In this document: piece by piece, positions 34,379-42,292 of the stretch
Layout: the number at the start of each line of letters is the position of its first letter
Numbering within the stretch: position 1 is the stretch's first letter
Notes under the pieces: generated by a model
What the model was told of the DNA's origin: nothing
The model's input: only the letters and a program-made list of their open reading frames with translations
Databases searched by the model: none
Source of the DNA: Burkholderia cenocepacia
Lineage (GTDB): Bacteria > Pseudomonadota > Gammaproteobacteria > Burkholderiales > Burkholderiaceae
Direction: 5' to 3'
DNA length: 64,000 bases
Assembly (NCBI RefSeq): GCF_900446215.1
Contig: NZ_UAQZ01000013.1
Span: 682,001 to 746,000, forward strand
Program-made: the position numbers and the translations under genes

Positions 34379-35224
34379 TCAGCCCGTCACCGCCAGGATC
34401 ACGCTCGACGCCTTGAACAGCGCGATCGCGCGCCGGCCGGCGTCGAGCTGCAACGCATCGACGCTGTCGTTGGTCACGACGGCCGTCAGCGTCCCGCCGC
34501 CGTCGAGCGCGAGCGTCACCTCGCTGTTCACCGCGCCCGCAGCGACGACGTCGACGCTGCCGTGCAGCCGGTTGCGTGCGGACACTTTCAGATCGGGCCC
34601 GCCATCGTCGACCGCGAGCACGACCCACGACGCCTTCACCAGCGCGCACGCGTCCGCCCCTTCCCGCAGCCCCAGCGCGTCGGCGCTTTCGTGCGTCAGC
34701 ACGGCGACGACCGACTGTCCGCCGGGCAACGCAAGCGTCACCTCGTCGTTGACGGTGCCGCGCACGATCGACGCGACCTTGCCGAACAACTGGTTGCGCG
34801 CGCTGGTCTTCATCCCGATCCGGCCGATCAGCGCCCAGTCGACGTCGAAGCCGGCCACGGCCGCGCTCGCGGCCTCGATGAAGCGGCGATGCTCGCGCTC
34901 GATCGTGCGGAATGCGGCGATCAGCGACGTCGCGCGCGGCGTCAGCGTCGTGCCGCCACCGCCCTTGCCACCCGTCGAACGCGCGACGAGCGGTTCGCCG
35001 GCGAGATTGTTCATCGTGTCGACCGCATCCCACGCGGCCTTGTAGCTGAGGCCGACGGCCTTCGCCGCGCGCGTGATCGAACCGGTGTCGCCGATCGCCG
35101 CGAGCAACGCGATGCGCGTCGCGCCGCCGAGCGTCTGGTCGCCGGCGCGCAGCCACAGCTCGCCGCCCAGTTCGAGCGGTTCGGCGGACGAGGAGGAATG
35201 CGGAGCGTCGGTCATCATCGGCAT
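34379..35224 (-). CDS. modE: Molybdate-responsive regulator ModE
   Basis: 281 residues. The N-terminal winged helix (IALLAAIGDTGSITRAAKAVGLSYKAAWDAVDTMN) is followed by two MOP domains (TSARNQLFGKVASIVRGTVN and SARNRLHGSVDVVAAGAVN), the di-MOP arrangement that binds molybdate. When loaded it represses modABC, for which a candidate box precedes modA. Several Met codons at the start (35224 or 35215) are possible. Convergent with modC. Confidence 0.93.
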   Translation of the reverse strand: MPMMTDAPHSSSSAEPLELGGELWLRAGDQTLGGATRIALLAAIGDTGSITRAAKAVGLSYKAAWDAVDTMNNLAGEPLVARSTGGKGGGGTTLTPRATSLIAAFRTIEREHRRFIEAASAAVAGFDVDWALIGRIGMKTSARNQLFGKVASIVRGTVNDEVTLALPGGQSVVAVLTHESADALGLREGADACALVKASWVVLAVDDGGPDLKVSARNRLHGSVDVVAAGAVNSEVTLALDGGGTLTAVVTNDSVDALQLDAGRRAIALFKASSVILAVTG

Positions 35225-35268
35225 GCGTGCGGGAAACGGGCGGCCATTATAGGGTCGGCGCGCAGCGC

Positions 35269-36894
35269 TCAGCCCGGCTTGCCGTCGAGCTTCGGCGGCC
35301 GCAGGCTGGCCAGCAGCGTCTCGGCGTCGCGCGCCGCGCGCTGTTCGAGCGCGGCGCCGTAGCCGCGCACGAAACCGAGCTGATACGGCGGCGCCGCGAG
35401 TTGCTCAAGATGGTGCAGCGCAACCATCGCGTCGTTCGCTTCGCCGAGCACGCTCTGCACGCGCGTGAGCGTCTTGACCGTCTCGTTGCGCGTGCGGCGC
35501 GACGCGAGCGACGCGAAGAATTCGAGCGCGTAGCGCAGCCGCTTCGCGTCGATCCGCACCTGATGGCGTGCCGCCGTGTCGAGCGACGTGAGCGACGGCG
35601 ATCCATAGAGATGACCGAACAGCCGCCGCACGCGCTTGGTCGCGTGACGCCGCAGCGACGGTGCGTCGTCGCCGTCGGCCGCCGGCAGCGCGAGCGCGCT
35701 CAGCCATTCGAGCCAGCCGAGCGTCAGCCGCGCATAGCGGGCCGAATGCAGCGCCTGGCGCAGCTCGACGCGCGCGGCCATCGACTGCGCGCGGGCGGCG
35801 TCGAGCGTGCCGTCCCAGTCGCCGCCGCCGCCGTCGGCCGCGATCAACGCGGGCAGGCTCTCGGTCGCGAACACGTCCCAATCGCGCACCGTGCCGAGCA
35901 GCGCGGCGAGCCAGCGCAGGTCGACGCCGAGCGTGTCCTTCCATTGATCGTCGGTAAAGCGCGGGAAGAAGCGCATCAGCGTGCGCAGGCGGCGCAGCGC
36001 GACGCGCATCTGGTGCACGAATTCGGGATCGTCGCGCTCGAGCACGCCGCATTCGTTGCCGAGCCATTGCGCGGTGATGTCGCCGGACAGCGCGAACAAC
36101 GCGGCGCGCTGCGTGCGGATGCCAGTCAGATCGACGGACTGCGCCTTGACCAGCACGGCGGCCACCGGTCCGCCCGCACAGGCGCGGTCGATCACGCTCG
36201 TCAGTTGCACGAAGGCGGGCCACGCGCCGCTCAGTTCGCGCGCCGCGGCAAACAGCGCATGCAGCGCGGCCGTGCGCGCGGCGACGGTTTCCCAGTCGGG
36301 CGCGGCCAGGCGCAGCTCGACGTAGCGGCGCGGCGGCTCGCCGCCGCCGTGCAGCGTGATGTCGTCGAGCGTCATCTCGACCACGACGCCGCTGTCGTCG
36401 GCCCAGCGCCCGTGCCGCCGCTCGCTGACGATGCGCAGCGCCGCCGCCTGGGCGCGCGCTTCGTCGGTGTCCGGTGCAACGCCGCCGGTTTCGGCGGCCG
36501 CCGCATCAGCCTCGGCCTCGGCTGCGGTACGTGTCGCGGGTATCGGCAGCGGCGTCGCGACGACGATCCCCGCGTGCTCCGCGTCGAACAGTTCACGCTG
36601 CGTGACGCCGGGAGCGAACGTCTGCGTGCGCGAGGCGACGATCCGCGTGCCGTGCGCGTTCGATTCGACCCAGGTCCACCAGTTCGCGCCGGGGCTCCGC
36701 TCGGCCTCCTCGATCTGGCACGGCTCGATCGTCACGCGCTCGTGGCCGCGCCGCATCCGGACCTGCGGGCAGATCCGCCACGCGCGCACGAGTTCGGCGC
36801 CGAACTCGCGCTGCGCGCCCCGGGCGCGGCTCGCGCCCTTGACCGGCCACCCTTCCAGCGACAGCGACAACACGATTTCCAGCACACGCGACAT
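35269..36894 (-). CDS. CYTH-like and CHAD domain protein
   Basis: 541 residues. The C-terminal half is a CHAD domain with two conserved histidine helices, HQMRVALRRLRTLMRFFP and HQVRIDAKRLRYALEFF, which bind polyphosphate. The N-terminal 230 residues follow the CYTH triphosphatase layout (EMTLDDITLHGGG, YVELRLA near the end), but the opening ExExK signature is replaced by LEIVLSLSLE and the usual basic channel residues are sparse. It is probably a polyphosphate-binding protein whose triphosphatase domain is degenerate. Single gene between modE and the tautomerase gene. Confidence 0.8.
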   Translation of the reverse strand: MSRVLEIVLSLSLEGWPVKGASRARGAQREFGAELVRAWRICPQVRMRRGHERVTIEPCQIEEAERSPGANWWTWVESNAHGTRIVASRTQTFAPGVTQRELFDAEHAGIVVATPLPIPATRTAAEAEADAAAAETGGVAPDTDEARAQAAALRIVSERRHGRWADDSGVVVEMTLDDITLHGGGEPPRRYVELRLAAPDWETVAARTAALHALFAAARELSGAWPAFVQLTSVIDRACAGGPVAAVLVKAQSVDLTGIRTQRAALFALSGDITAQWLGNECGVLERDDPEFVHQMRVALRRLRTLMRFFPRFTDDQWKDTLGVDLRWLAALLGTVRDWDVFATESLPALIAADGGGGDWDGTLDAARAQSMAARVELRQALHSARYARLTLGWLEWLSALALPAADGDDAPSLRRHATKRVRRLFGHLYGSPSLTSLDTAARHQVRIDAKRLRYALEFFASLASRRTRNETVKTLTRVQSVLGEANDAMVALHHLEQLAAPPYQLGFVRGYGAALEQRAARDAETLLASLRPPKLDGKPG

Positions 36895-37033
36895 GGAGGC
36901 TCCTGCACATGAAGGACCGCCGGCGCATCGACCGCGCCGGCGTCGCTCGTGAAGCAGCTTCCATAGTACACGCCGCCCAAACGCGCAGGCGTCGATCCGG
37001 CCCCGCCGCCCTGTGGCAGGTCAAGCCGGCACG

Positions 37034-37417
37034 TCAGACCGCGTATTGCGCGATGCCGTTGCCGAACGACCAGTCCTCCTTCAGCACTTCGACCAGACTG
37101 ATGAATACGTCTTCCTGTCGCACGCCGGGCTGCTGCGCGAGGTTCTCGGCGATCGTCCGGTACAGCGCCCGCTTCTGCTCGAGCGTGCGCGTGTTGTTCG
37201 CGGTGATCTGGATCATCACGAGGTCGTCGCTGCGCTCGATATCGTAGTAGTGACGGCCGAACACGAAGTTCTCGGCCGCATGCTCGGTCACGACCATGAA
37301 GATGTCGTCCTCCGGCACGTTGAACGTGTGCATCAGCGCGCGGTGCACGCCGTCGACGAGGGCCCTGCGGTAGGCGGCCGGTTTGCCTTCGCGTACGGCG
37401 ATACGGGTGAATGGCAT
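37034..37417 (-). CDS. Tautomerase-family protein
   Basis: 127 residues, starting MPFTRIAVREGK with the amino-terminal proline that acts as catalytic base in the tautomerase superfamily. The later VVTEHAAENFVFGRHYYDIE and LVEVLKEDWSFGNGIAQYAV fit the longer, MIF-like bacterial tautomerases. The substrate is unknown. It is divergent from a LysR-family gene with 113 bases between, so it is a natural candidate for the target of that regulator. Confidence 0.85.
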   Translation of the reverse strand: MPFTRIAVREGKPAAYRRALVDGVHRALMHTFNVPEDDIFMVVTEHAAENFVFGRHYYDIERSDDLVMIQITANNTRTLEQKRALYRTIAENLAQQPGVRQEDVFISLVEVLKEDWSFGNGIAQYAV

Positions 37418-37498
37418 GGTGCTGCTCCTGTCGGTGAGTGACGTTGAAGAACGAAAACACAGCGTCAGGTTAGGCGCGCCAACTTATAATGAACAGTC

Positions 37499-37536
37499 AT
37501 TGATCAATATTTCATTCATTTTCATTTGAAATGAAA
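37499..37536 (+). promoter_or_regulatory. Two palindromes in the tautomerase/LysR spacer
   Basis: ATTGATCAAT (37499-37508) is a perfect palindrome. TTTCATTT-G-AAATGAAA (37520-37536) is a perfect 8-bp inverted repeat covering the LysR start codon. Both are AT-rich in a GC-rich background and may be binding sites for LysR itself. Confidence 0.5.
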
Positions 37537-38388
37537 GTACTCGATCTCGATGCCGTCCGCGCGTTCGTGCTGGTCGCCGACCTCGCCAGCTTCACGCGCG
37601 CCGCCGATGCGCTCGGCACCACCCAATCGGCCGTCAGCCTGAAGCTGAAGCGGCTGGAGGCGCATCTCGGCAAGCCGCTGCTGGCGCGCACGCCGCGCGT
37701 CGTCAAGCTGGCCGCCGACGGTGAGAATTTCCTGCCGGCCGCCCGCGCGCTGCTCGACGCGCACGAACATGCGCTCGGCGCGATCTCGACCGGCACGGTG
37801 CGCCTGTCGCTCGGCGTCAGCGAGCACGTCGCGGTGCCCGACCTGCCGGCCGTGCTCACGAGCCTGCACCGGCAGGATCCGGGCCTGTCGCTGGAAATGC
37901 ATCTCGGGGCGTCGACGAGCCTGCTGCCGCAATACGACGAACGGCGGTTCGACGCGGTGATCGTCCGCCACGAGCCCGGCGAAGATCCGCCGCGCGACGA
38001 CGGCACGCTGCTGTTCACCGAGCCGCTGACCTGGCTCGCCGCGCCCGACTGGGCGCCGCGCGCCGGCGAGCCGCTGCCGCTCGCGGTGCTGGCCGGCCCG
38101 TGCGGCGTGCGGGCCGCCGCGCTGCGCGCGCTCGACCGCGCGGGGCTGCCGTGGCGCGAGCGCTTCACGGGCGGCGGGGTCGCGGCGGTCACGGCCGCCG
38201 CCGCGGCAGGGCTGGCCGTGTGCCCGCTCGCGCGCCGCGTCGCGCCGCGCACGCTGGTCGACGTCGGCGCGAAATTCGGGCTGCCGCCGCTGCCGCAATC
38301 GCAGGTCGTGCTGTATTCGCGCGTACGCGACGCCCGCGCCGCGGCCGCGTTGCGCAGGTTCGCCGACAGTCTTGCAATCTCGGCGTAA
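37531..38388 (+). CDS. LysR-family transcriptional regulator
   Basis: 285 residues. The N-terminal helix-turn-helix is canonical (FVLVADLASFTRAADALGTTQSAVSLKLKRLE) and an effector-binding domain follows. No ribosome-binding site is visible before the ATG, where the sequence is AT-rich and palindromic; a leaderless or weakly translated message is possible. Divergent from the tautomerase gene, the classical LysR arrangement. Effector unknown. Confidence 0.9.
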   Translation: MKVLDLDAVRAFVLVADLASFTRAADALGTTQSAVSLKLKRLEAHLGKPLLARTPRVVKLAADGENFLPAARALLDAHEHALGAISTGTVRLSLGVSEHVAVPDLPAVLTSLHRQDPGLSLEMHLGASTSLLPQYDERRFDAVIVRHEPGEDPPRDDGTLLFTEPLTWLAAPDWAPRAGEPLPLAVLAGPCGVRAAALRALDRAGLPWRERFTGGGVAAVTAAAAAGLAVCPLARRVAPRTLVDVGAKFGLPPLPQSQVVLYSRVRDARAAAALRRFADSLAISA

Positions 38389-38425
38389 ACTAGCGGGCTC
38401 CGCCGCAATCTCCAGACGAATTCCG

Positions 38426-39349
38426 ATGAAGCCCGAAGCCCGCAAGCACCTCCGCGCCAACCTGCTGATGCTCGGCGCCGCCGCGATCTGGGGTTCCGCT
38501 TTCGTCGCGCAACGCCTGAGCCTCGACGTGATCGGGCCGTTCCTGTTCACGGGGCTGCGGTTCCTGCTCGGCGCGCTCGTGCTGGTGCCGCTGCTGACGG
38601 TCAATACCGCGTCGCGCGCGCAGCTCGCGGCGATCCGGCGCGAACCGGCTTTGCTGCTGCCGGGTGTCGCGCTCGGCGGGCTGCTCGCGGTGTCGATCTC
38701 GCTGCAGCAGTTCGGCCTGCAATACACGCGGATCGCCAACGCCGGCTTCATCAGCTCGCTGTACGTCGTGATCGTGCCGCTGATGGGCGTGTTCGCGCGC
38801 CACCGGATCGGCGCGGGCACGTGGTTCGGCGCGTTGCTGGCCGCGATCGGCCTGTATTTCCTCAGCATCGACGAGCACTTCTCGGTGCTCTACGGCGACT
38901 GGTTCCAGCTCGCGGGCGCCGTCATCATCGCCGCGCACGTGATGGCGGTCGGCCATCTCGCGAAACGTCACGATCCCCTCGTGCTCGCGTTCCTGCAGTT
39001 CGTCGTGTGCGGCGTCGCGTGTCTCGCGGTCGGGCTGGCCGTCGAACCGGTCAGCGTCGCGATGCTGCGCGGCGCACTGCCGACGTTGCTGTACGGCGGG
39101 CTGCTGTCGGTCGGGGTCGGCTATACGCTGCAGGTCGTCGCGCAACGCGACGCGGCGCCCGCGCACGCGGCCGTGATCTTCAGCATGGAAGGCGTGTTCG
39201 CGGCGATCGCCGGTTGGGCCGCGCTCGGCGAAACGCTGACGCTGCGCGCGCTGGTCGGCTGCGCACTGATGCTCGCCGGCCTGCTCGCGTGCCAGTTGCT
39301 GCCGAACGGCGACGCACGGAAAAAGGACGAGGACGCGCTGCCGGCGTGA
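38426..39349 (+). CDS. EamA/DMT-family transporter
   Basis: 307 residues, ten hydrophobic segments in two EamA halves (first half ANLLMLGAAAIWGSAFVAQR onwards, second starting near GDWFQLAGAVIIAAHVMAVG). Members export amino acids or other small metabolites; the substrate is not readable here. The ATG at 38426 is chosen over an upstream in-frame start because the membrane domain begins immediately. Downstream is a degenerate histidine kinase in the same direction, 67 bases away. Confidence 0.88.
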   Translation: MKPEARKHLRANLLMLGAAAIWGSAFVAQRLSLDVIGPFLFTGLRFLLGALVLVPLLTVNTASRAQLAAIRREPALLLPGVALGGLLAVSISLQQFGLQYTRIANAGFISSLYVVIVPLMGVFARHRIGAGTWFGALLAAIGLYFLSIDEHFSVLYGDWFQLAGAVIIAAHVMAVGHLAKRHDPLVLAFLQFVVCGVACLAVGLAVEPVSVAMLRGALPTLLYGGLLSVGVGYTLQVVAQRDAAPAHAAVIFSMEGVFAAIAGWAALGETLTLRALVGCALMLAGLLACQLLPNGDARKKDEDALPA

Positions 39350-39362
39350 CGCCCACCGTCCC

Positions 39363-39368
39363 TATAAT
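39363..39368 (+). promoter_or_regulatory. Candidate -10 box before the histidine-kinase-like gene
   Basis: Perfect TATAAT 49 bases before the GTG start, with a poor -35. Confidence 0.35.
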
Positions 39369-39416
39369 GGCGATTCGCGTGACTTTCACGCCAACCGCTT
39401 CCGACAGGCCTGCTCC

Positions 39417-40196
39417 GTGACGTCCACTTCCGTCGATCCCGCCGCCGACCTGCTGCGCGAACGCGCAGCGCACTACGCCGCCCAGGCGGCGCTGTTCCTG
39501 CGCGACCAGGCGCTCTCCACCGCGTCGCACGACCTGCGCAGCCCGCTGAATGCGATGCACAGCTGGGCCTACGTGCTCGAGCGCCAGCTCGCCAATGCCG
39601 ATCCGAACCTGCAGCGCGCGCTCGCGGGCATCCGCACCGGCATCGACCAGCAGGTCGCGCTGATCGACGGCGTGCTCGACGCGCCGCGCGCGGAAACGCG
39701 CACGCTCGCGCTCGCGCCGCGGCCGTTCGCGCTGCGTGCGCTGCTCGACGACACGATCGCGCTCGTGCGTGTCGCGCTCGCCGACGCACGCCAGGTCGCG
39801 CTCGACGCGACGCTGCCGGACGGCGAGCCGTCGCTCACGGTCGACCGCGAACGCGTCGCGCAGGCGCTGTGGACCCTGCTGACGACGGCCGTCGAGGCCA
39901 GCGCCGCGGGCAGCCGCGTCGCGTTCGCGTGCACGCGCGACGGCGCGCAGTTCACCGCGCGCGCCACCTGCACGGTGAACGCCGACGTACTCGTCGACCC
40001 GGAACAACCGCACGCGTTCGAATCGTTCGCGCGGCGCGAAATGCTGCGCGAGCGCGACGCGAAACGCAGCGCGTGGACACTCGCGCTGTGCCAGCGCGTC
40101 GCCCTGGCGCACGGCGGCACGTTCACGCACGACGTGTTCGCCGACGGCGCGACCGCCACGATCACCTTCTCGATTCCCTGCGAGGCGCCGGTGTAA
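39417..40196 (+). CDS. Degenerate sensor-histidine-kinase-like protein
   Basis: 259 residues starting at a GTG. There is no membrane segment or sensory domain. A HisKA helix with the phosphorylatable His38 is clear (ASHDLRSPLNAM). The following ATP-binding domain keeps the outline (LWTLLTTAVEAS; LALCQRVALAHGGTF) but the N-box asparagines and the glycine-rich G-boxes are missing. No response-regulator gene is adjacent. It could be a phosphotransfer or dimerisation partner rather than an active kinase. TGA-GTG overlap and other starts leave the exact N-terminus uncertain. Confidence 0.8.
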   Translation: MTSTSVDPAADLLRERAAHYAAQAALFLRDQALSTASHDLRSPLNAMHSWAYVLERQLANADPNLQRALAGIRTGIDQQVALIDGVLDAPRAETRTLALAPRPFALRALLDDTIALVRVALADARQVALDATLPDGEPSLTVDRERVAQALWTLLTTAVEASAAGSRVAFACTRDGAQFTARATCTVNADVLVDPEQPHAFESFARREMLRERDAKRSAWTLALCQRVALAHGGTFTHDVFADGATATITFSIPCEAPV

Positions 40197-40272
40197 GCAA
40201 GCGGTCGCCCGATACATTACGAATTCCTTTCTGGCTCTATACTGATGGGCCTGTCATAACCGGAGCGATTCT

Positions 40273-41616
40273 TTGTTACAGATCTTCGCGCTCATCGGCG
40301 CGTTGTTCCTGGTGGCCCTGAACGGGTTCTTCGTTGCGGCCGAATTCGGCCTCGTCAAACTCCGCGCGACGCGCGTCAAGACCCTCGCCCGCAAGCACGG
40401 CCTGCGCGGGCGCATCCTCGCCGTCGTCCACGGCCGGCTCGATGCGTATCTTTCCGCGTGCCAGCTCGGCATCACGCTCGCGTCGCTCGGCCTCGGCTGG
40501 GTCGGCGAACCGGCGTTCGCGCAACTGATCGGCCCGCTGCTCGACCTGATCGGCGTGCAGTCCGAACGCGTCGTGCATCTGATCTCGCTGGTGTTCGCGT
40601 TCTCGCTGATCTCGTTCCTGCACATCGTCGTCGGCGAACTGGCGCCGAAATCGATGGCGATCCGCCAGTCGGAGAAGGTCGGCCTGTGGGTCGCGCTGCC
40701 GCTCTACGCGTTCTACTGGGCGATGTATCCGGCGATCTGGGTGCTCAATACCAGCGCCAACGCGGTGCTGCGGCTCGCGGGGCTGTCGGCCGACCACGGC
40801 GGCGACGCGCACTATTCGACCGACGAGCTGAAGCTGATCCTGCGCAGCCGCCGCAGCGCGGCCGGCAATGCGGCCCAGCCGGCGCGCGGCACGTACAGCA
40901 ACGACGAATGGAACACGCTCGCGCATTCGCTCGATTTTTCGTCGATGACCGTGTCGGACCTGATGCGGCCGGCCCATGAAATGATCGGCCTGCGGCGCGA
41001 CCTGCCGCTGCCCGACAACATGGAGATCGTCGCGCGGCACCGTTTCAGCCGCTATCCGCTGTTCGAGGATGCGTCGCGCGAACAGGTGAGCGGGCTGATC
41101 CACCTGAAGGACCTGCTGCTCGCGCGTCACGCGGGCGCCGCGCTCGACGATCTGTCCGACTACGTGCGCCCGGTTCAGTACGTGAAGCCCGACACGCCGG
41201 CGCTGGAGCTGTTCCGCCGCTTCCGCAAGGGCGCCCCGCACTTCGCGCTGGTCGGCAACAAGGGCGAGAAGCCGATCGGCTTCCTGACGCTCGACAACCT
41301 GCTCGGCGCGCTGGTCGGCCAGATCCACGACGAGTTCCGCCAGGGCGATGCGGACTGGAGCCGCCTCGACGACGGCACGCTGATGGGCAAGGGCAGCCTG
41401 CCCGTCGTGTCGCTCGAGCAGGCGCTCGGCATCGACATCGACGAAGGCCGCGCGGAATCGGTCGGCGGCCTCGTGATCCAGGCGTTGAGCGACCTGCCGA
41501 CCGAAGGGCAGCGCGTGTCGTTCGACCGCTTCGACGTCGTCGTGAAGAAGATGAACGGGCCGCGCATCGTGCTCGTGCGCGTCTATCCGAAGATCGCGAA
41601 AGAGGCCGACGAATGA
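40273..41616 (+). CDS. CNNM/HlyC-CorC-family membrane protein with CBS domains
   Basis: 447 residues from a TTG start (40273) with GGAG 8 bases upstream. An N-terminal DUF21/CNNM membrane domain (LIGALFLVALNGFFVAAEFG, LISFLHIVVGELAPKSMAIR) is followed by a pair of CBS domains (about 215-340) and a C-terminal CorC/HlyC domain (VGGLVIQALSDLPTEGQRV). The family is annotated as hemolysin-like but is better linked to magnesium or cobalt homeostasis. Single gene, with a candidate TATACT at 40238. Confidence 0.9.
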   Translation: MLQIFALIGALFLVALNGFFVAAEFGLVKLRATRVKTLARKHGLRGRILAVVHGRLDAYLSACQLGITLASLGLGWVGEPAFAQLIGPLLDLIGVQSERVVHLISLVFAFSLISFLHIVVGELAPKSMAIRQSEKVGLWVALPLYAFYWAMYPAIWVLNTSANAVLRLAGLSADHGGDAHYSTDELKLILRSRRSAAGNAAQPARGTYSNDEWNTLAHSLDFSSMTVSDLMRPAHEMIGLRRDLPLPDNMEIVARHRFSRYPLFEDASREQVSGLIHLKDLLLARHAGAALDDLSDYVRPVQYVKPDTPALELFRRFRKGAPHFALVGNKGEKPIGFLTLDNLLGALVGQIHDEFRQGDADWSRLDDGTLMGKGSLPVVSLEQALGIDIDEGRAESVGGLVIQALSDLPTEGQRVSFDRFDVVVKKMNGPRIVLVRVYPKIAKEADE

Positions 41617-41638
41617 CGGCCGCGCGTTGCGGCGCACG

Positions 41639-42223
41639 ATGAACGCGCCGCTGCCGCGCTGCTGCGTGATCACGCCGGAACCGGCGTCCGCGTCGGCGGC
41701 CGATCGGGCCGCGTTTCTCGACCGGCTGTCGGCCGTGCTCGCGCGCGGCGAAACGCTCGTGCAACTGCGCGTGAAATCGCTCGACGCGGCCGCGTTCGCG
41801 GCGCTGGCCGCCGCGGCGCTCGCGCGCTGCGACGCCGCCGGTGCGCACCTGATGCTGAACGGCCCGATCGACGCAGCCGGCGTGATGCGGCTCGACGGCG
41901 CCGGCTGGCATCTGGACGGCGCCGCCTTGCGCGGCGTCACGCAGCGGCCGCTGCCGGCCGACCGGTGGGTATCCGCCGCGTGCCACTCGCAAGACGACCT
42001 GCTGCTGGCCGCACAGGCCGGCGCGGATTTCGTCACGCTTTCGCCGGTGCTGCCGACGCTCAGCCACCCCGGCGCGCCGACGCTCGGCTGGGCGCGATTC
42101 GATACGCTGGCCGCCCAGGCCGCGATGCCCGTGTTCGCGCTCGGCGGCATGACGCGCGCGCATCTCGACGACGCGCGCCGTCATGGCGCGTACGGCATCG
42201 CGGGGATTCGCGGGTTCTGGTAA
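41639..42223 (+). CDS. TenI/thiamine-phosphate-synthase-like protein
   Basis: 194 residues forming a single TIM-barrel domain of the ThiE/TenI superfamily: LVQLRVKSLDAA, GWHLDGAALR, SAACHSQDDL, FVTLSPVLPTLSHPGAPTLG and ALGGMTRAHL. It most resembles the C-terminal domain found fused to a MutT/Nudix domain in many beta- and gamma-proteobacteria, here without the Nudix part. The INDD aspartates used by ThiE to bind pyrophosphate are replaced (LMLNG), so true thiamine-phosphate synthase activity is doubtful. It lies 23 bases after the CNNM gene and may be cotranscribed. Confidence 0.82.
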   Translation: MNAPLPRCCVITPEPASASAADRAAFLDRLSAVLARGETLVQLRVKSLDAAAFAALAAAALARCDAAGAHLMLNGPIDAAGVMRLDGAGWHLDGAALRGVTQRPLPADRWVSAACHSQDDLLLAAQAGADFVTLSPVLPTLSHPGAPTLGWARFDTLAAQAAMPVFALGGMTRAHLDDARRHGAYGIAGIRGFW

Positions 42224-42292
42224 TTCGGGGCCTTCCGGGCGCGCCGCCGGGTGCGACCGCGCGCGGTCCCGCCGCTTCACAACTTCATCGGC

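Noticed and set aside
39367..39420. A 17-codon open frame ending in TGA that overlaps the GTG of the histidine-kinase-like gene, suggestive of a coupled leader peptide
   Set aside because: Its ATG lies within the candidate -10 box (39363-39368), so a transcript from that promoter would begin downstream of it.
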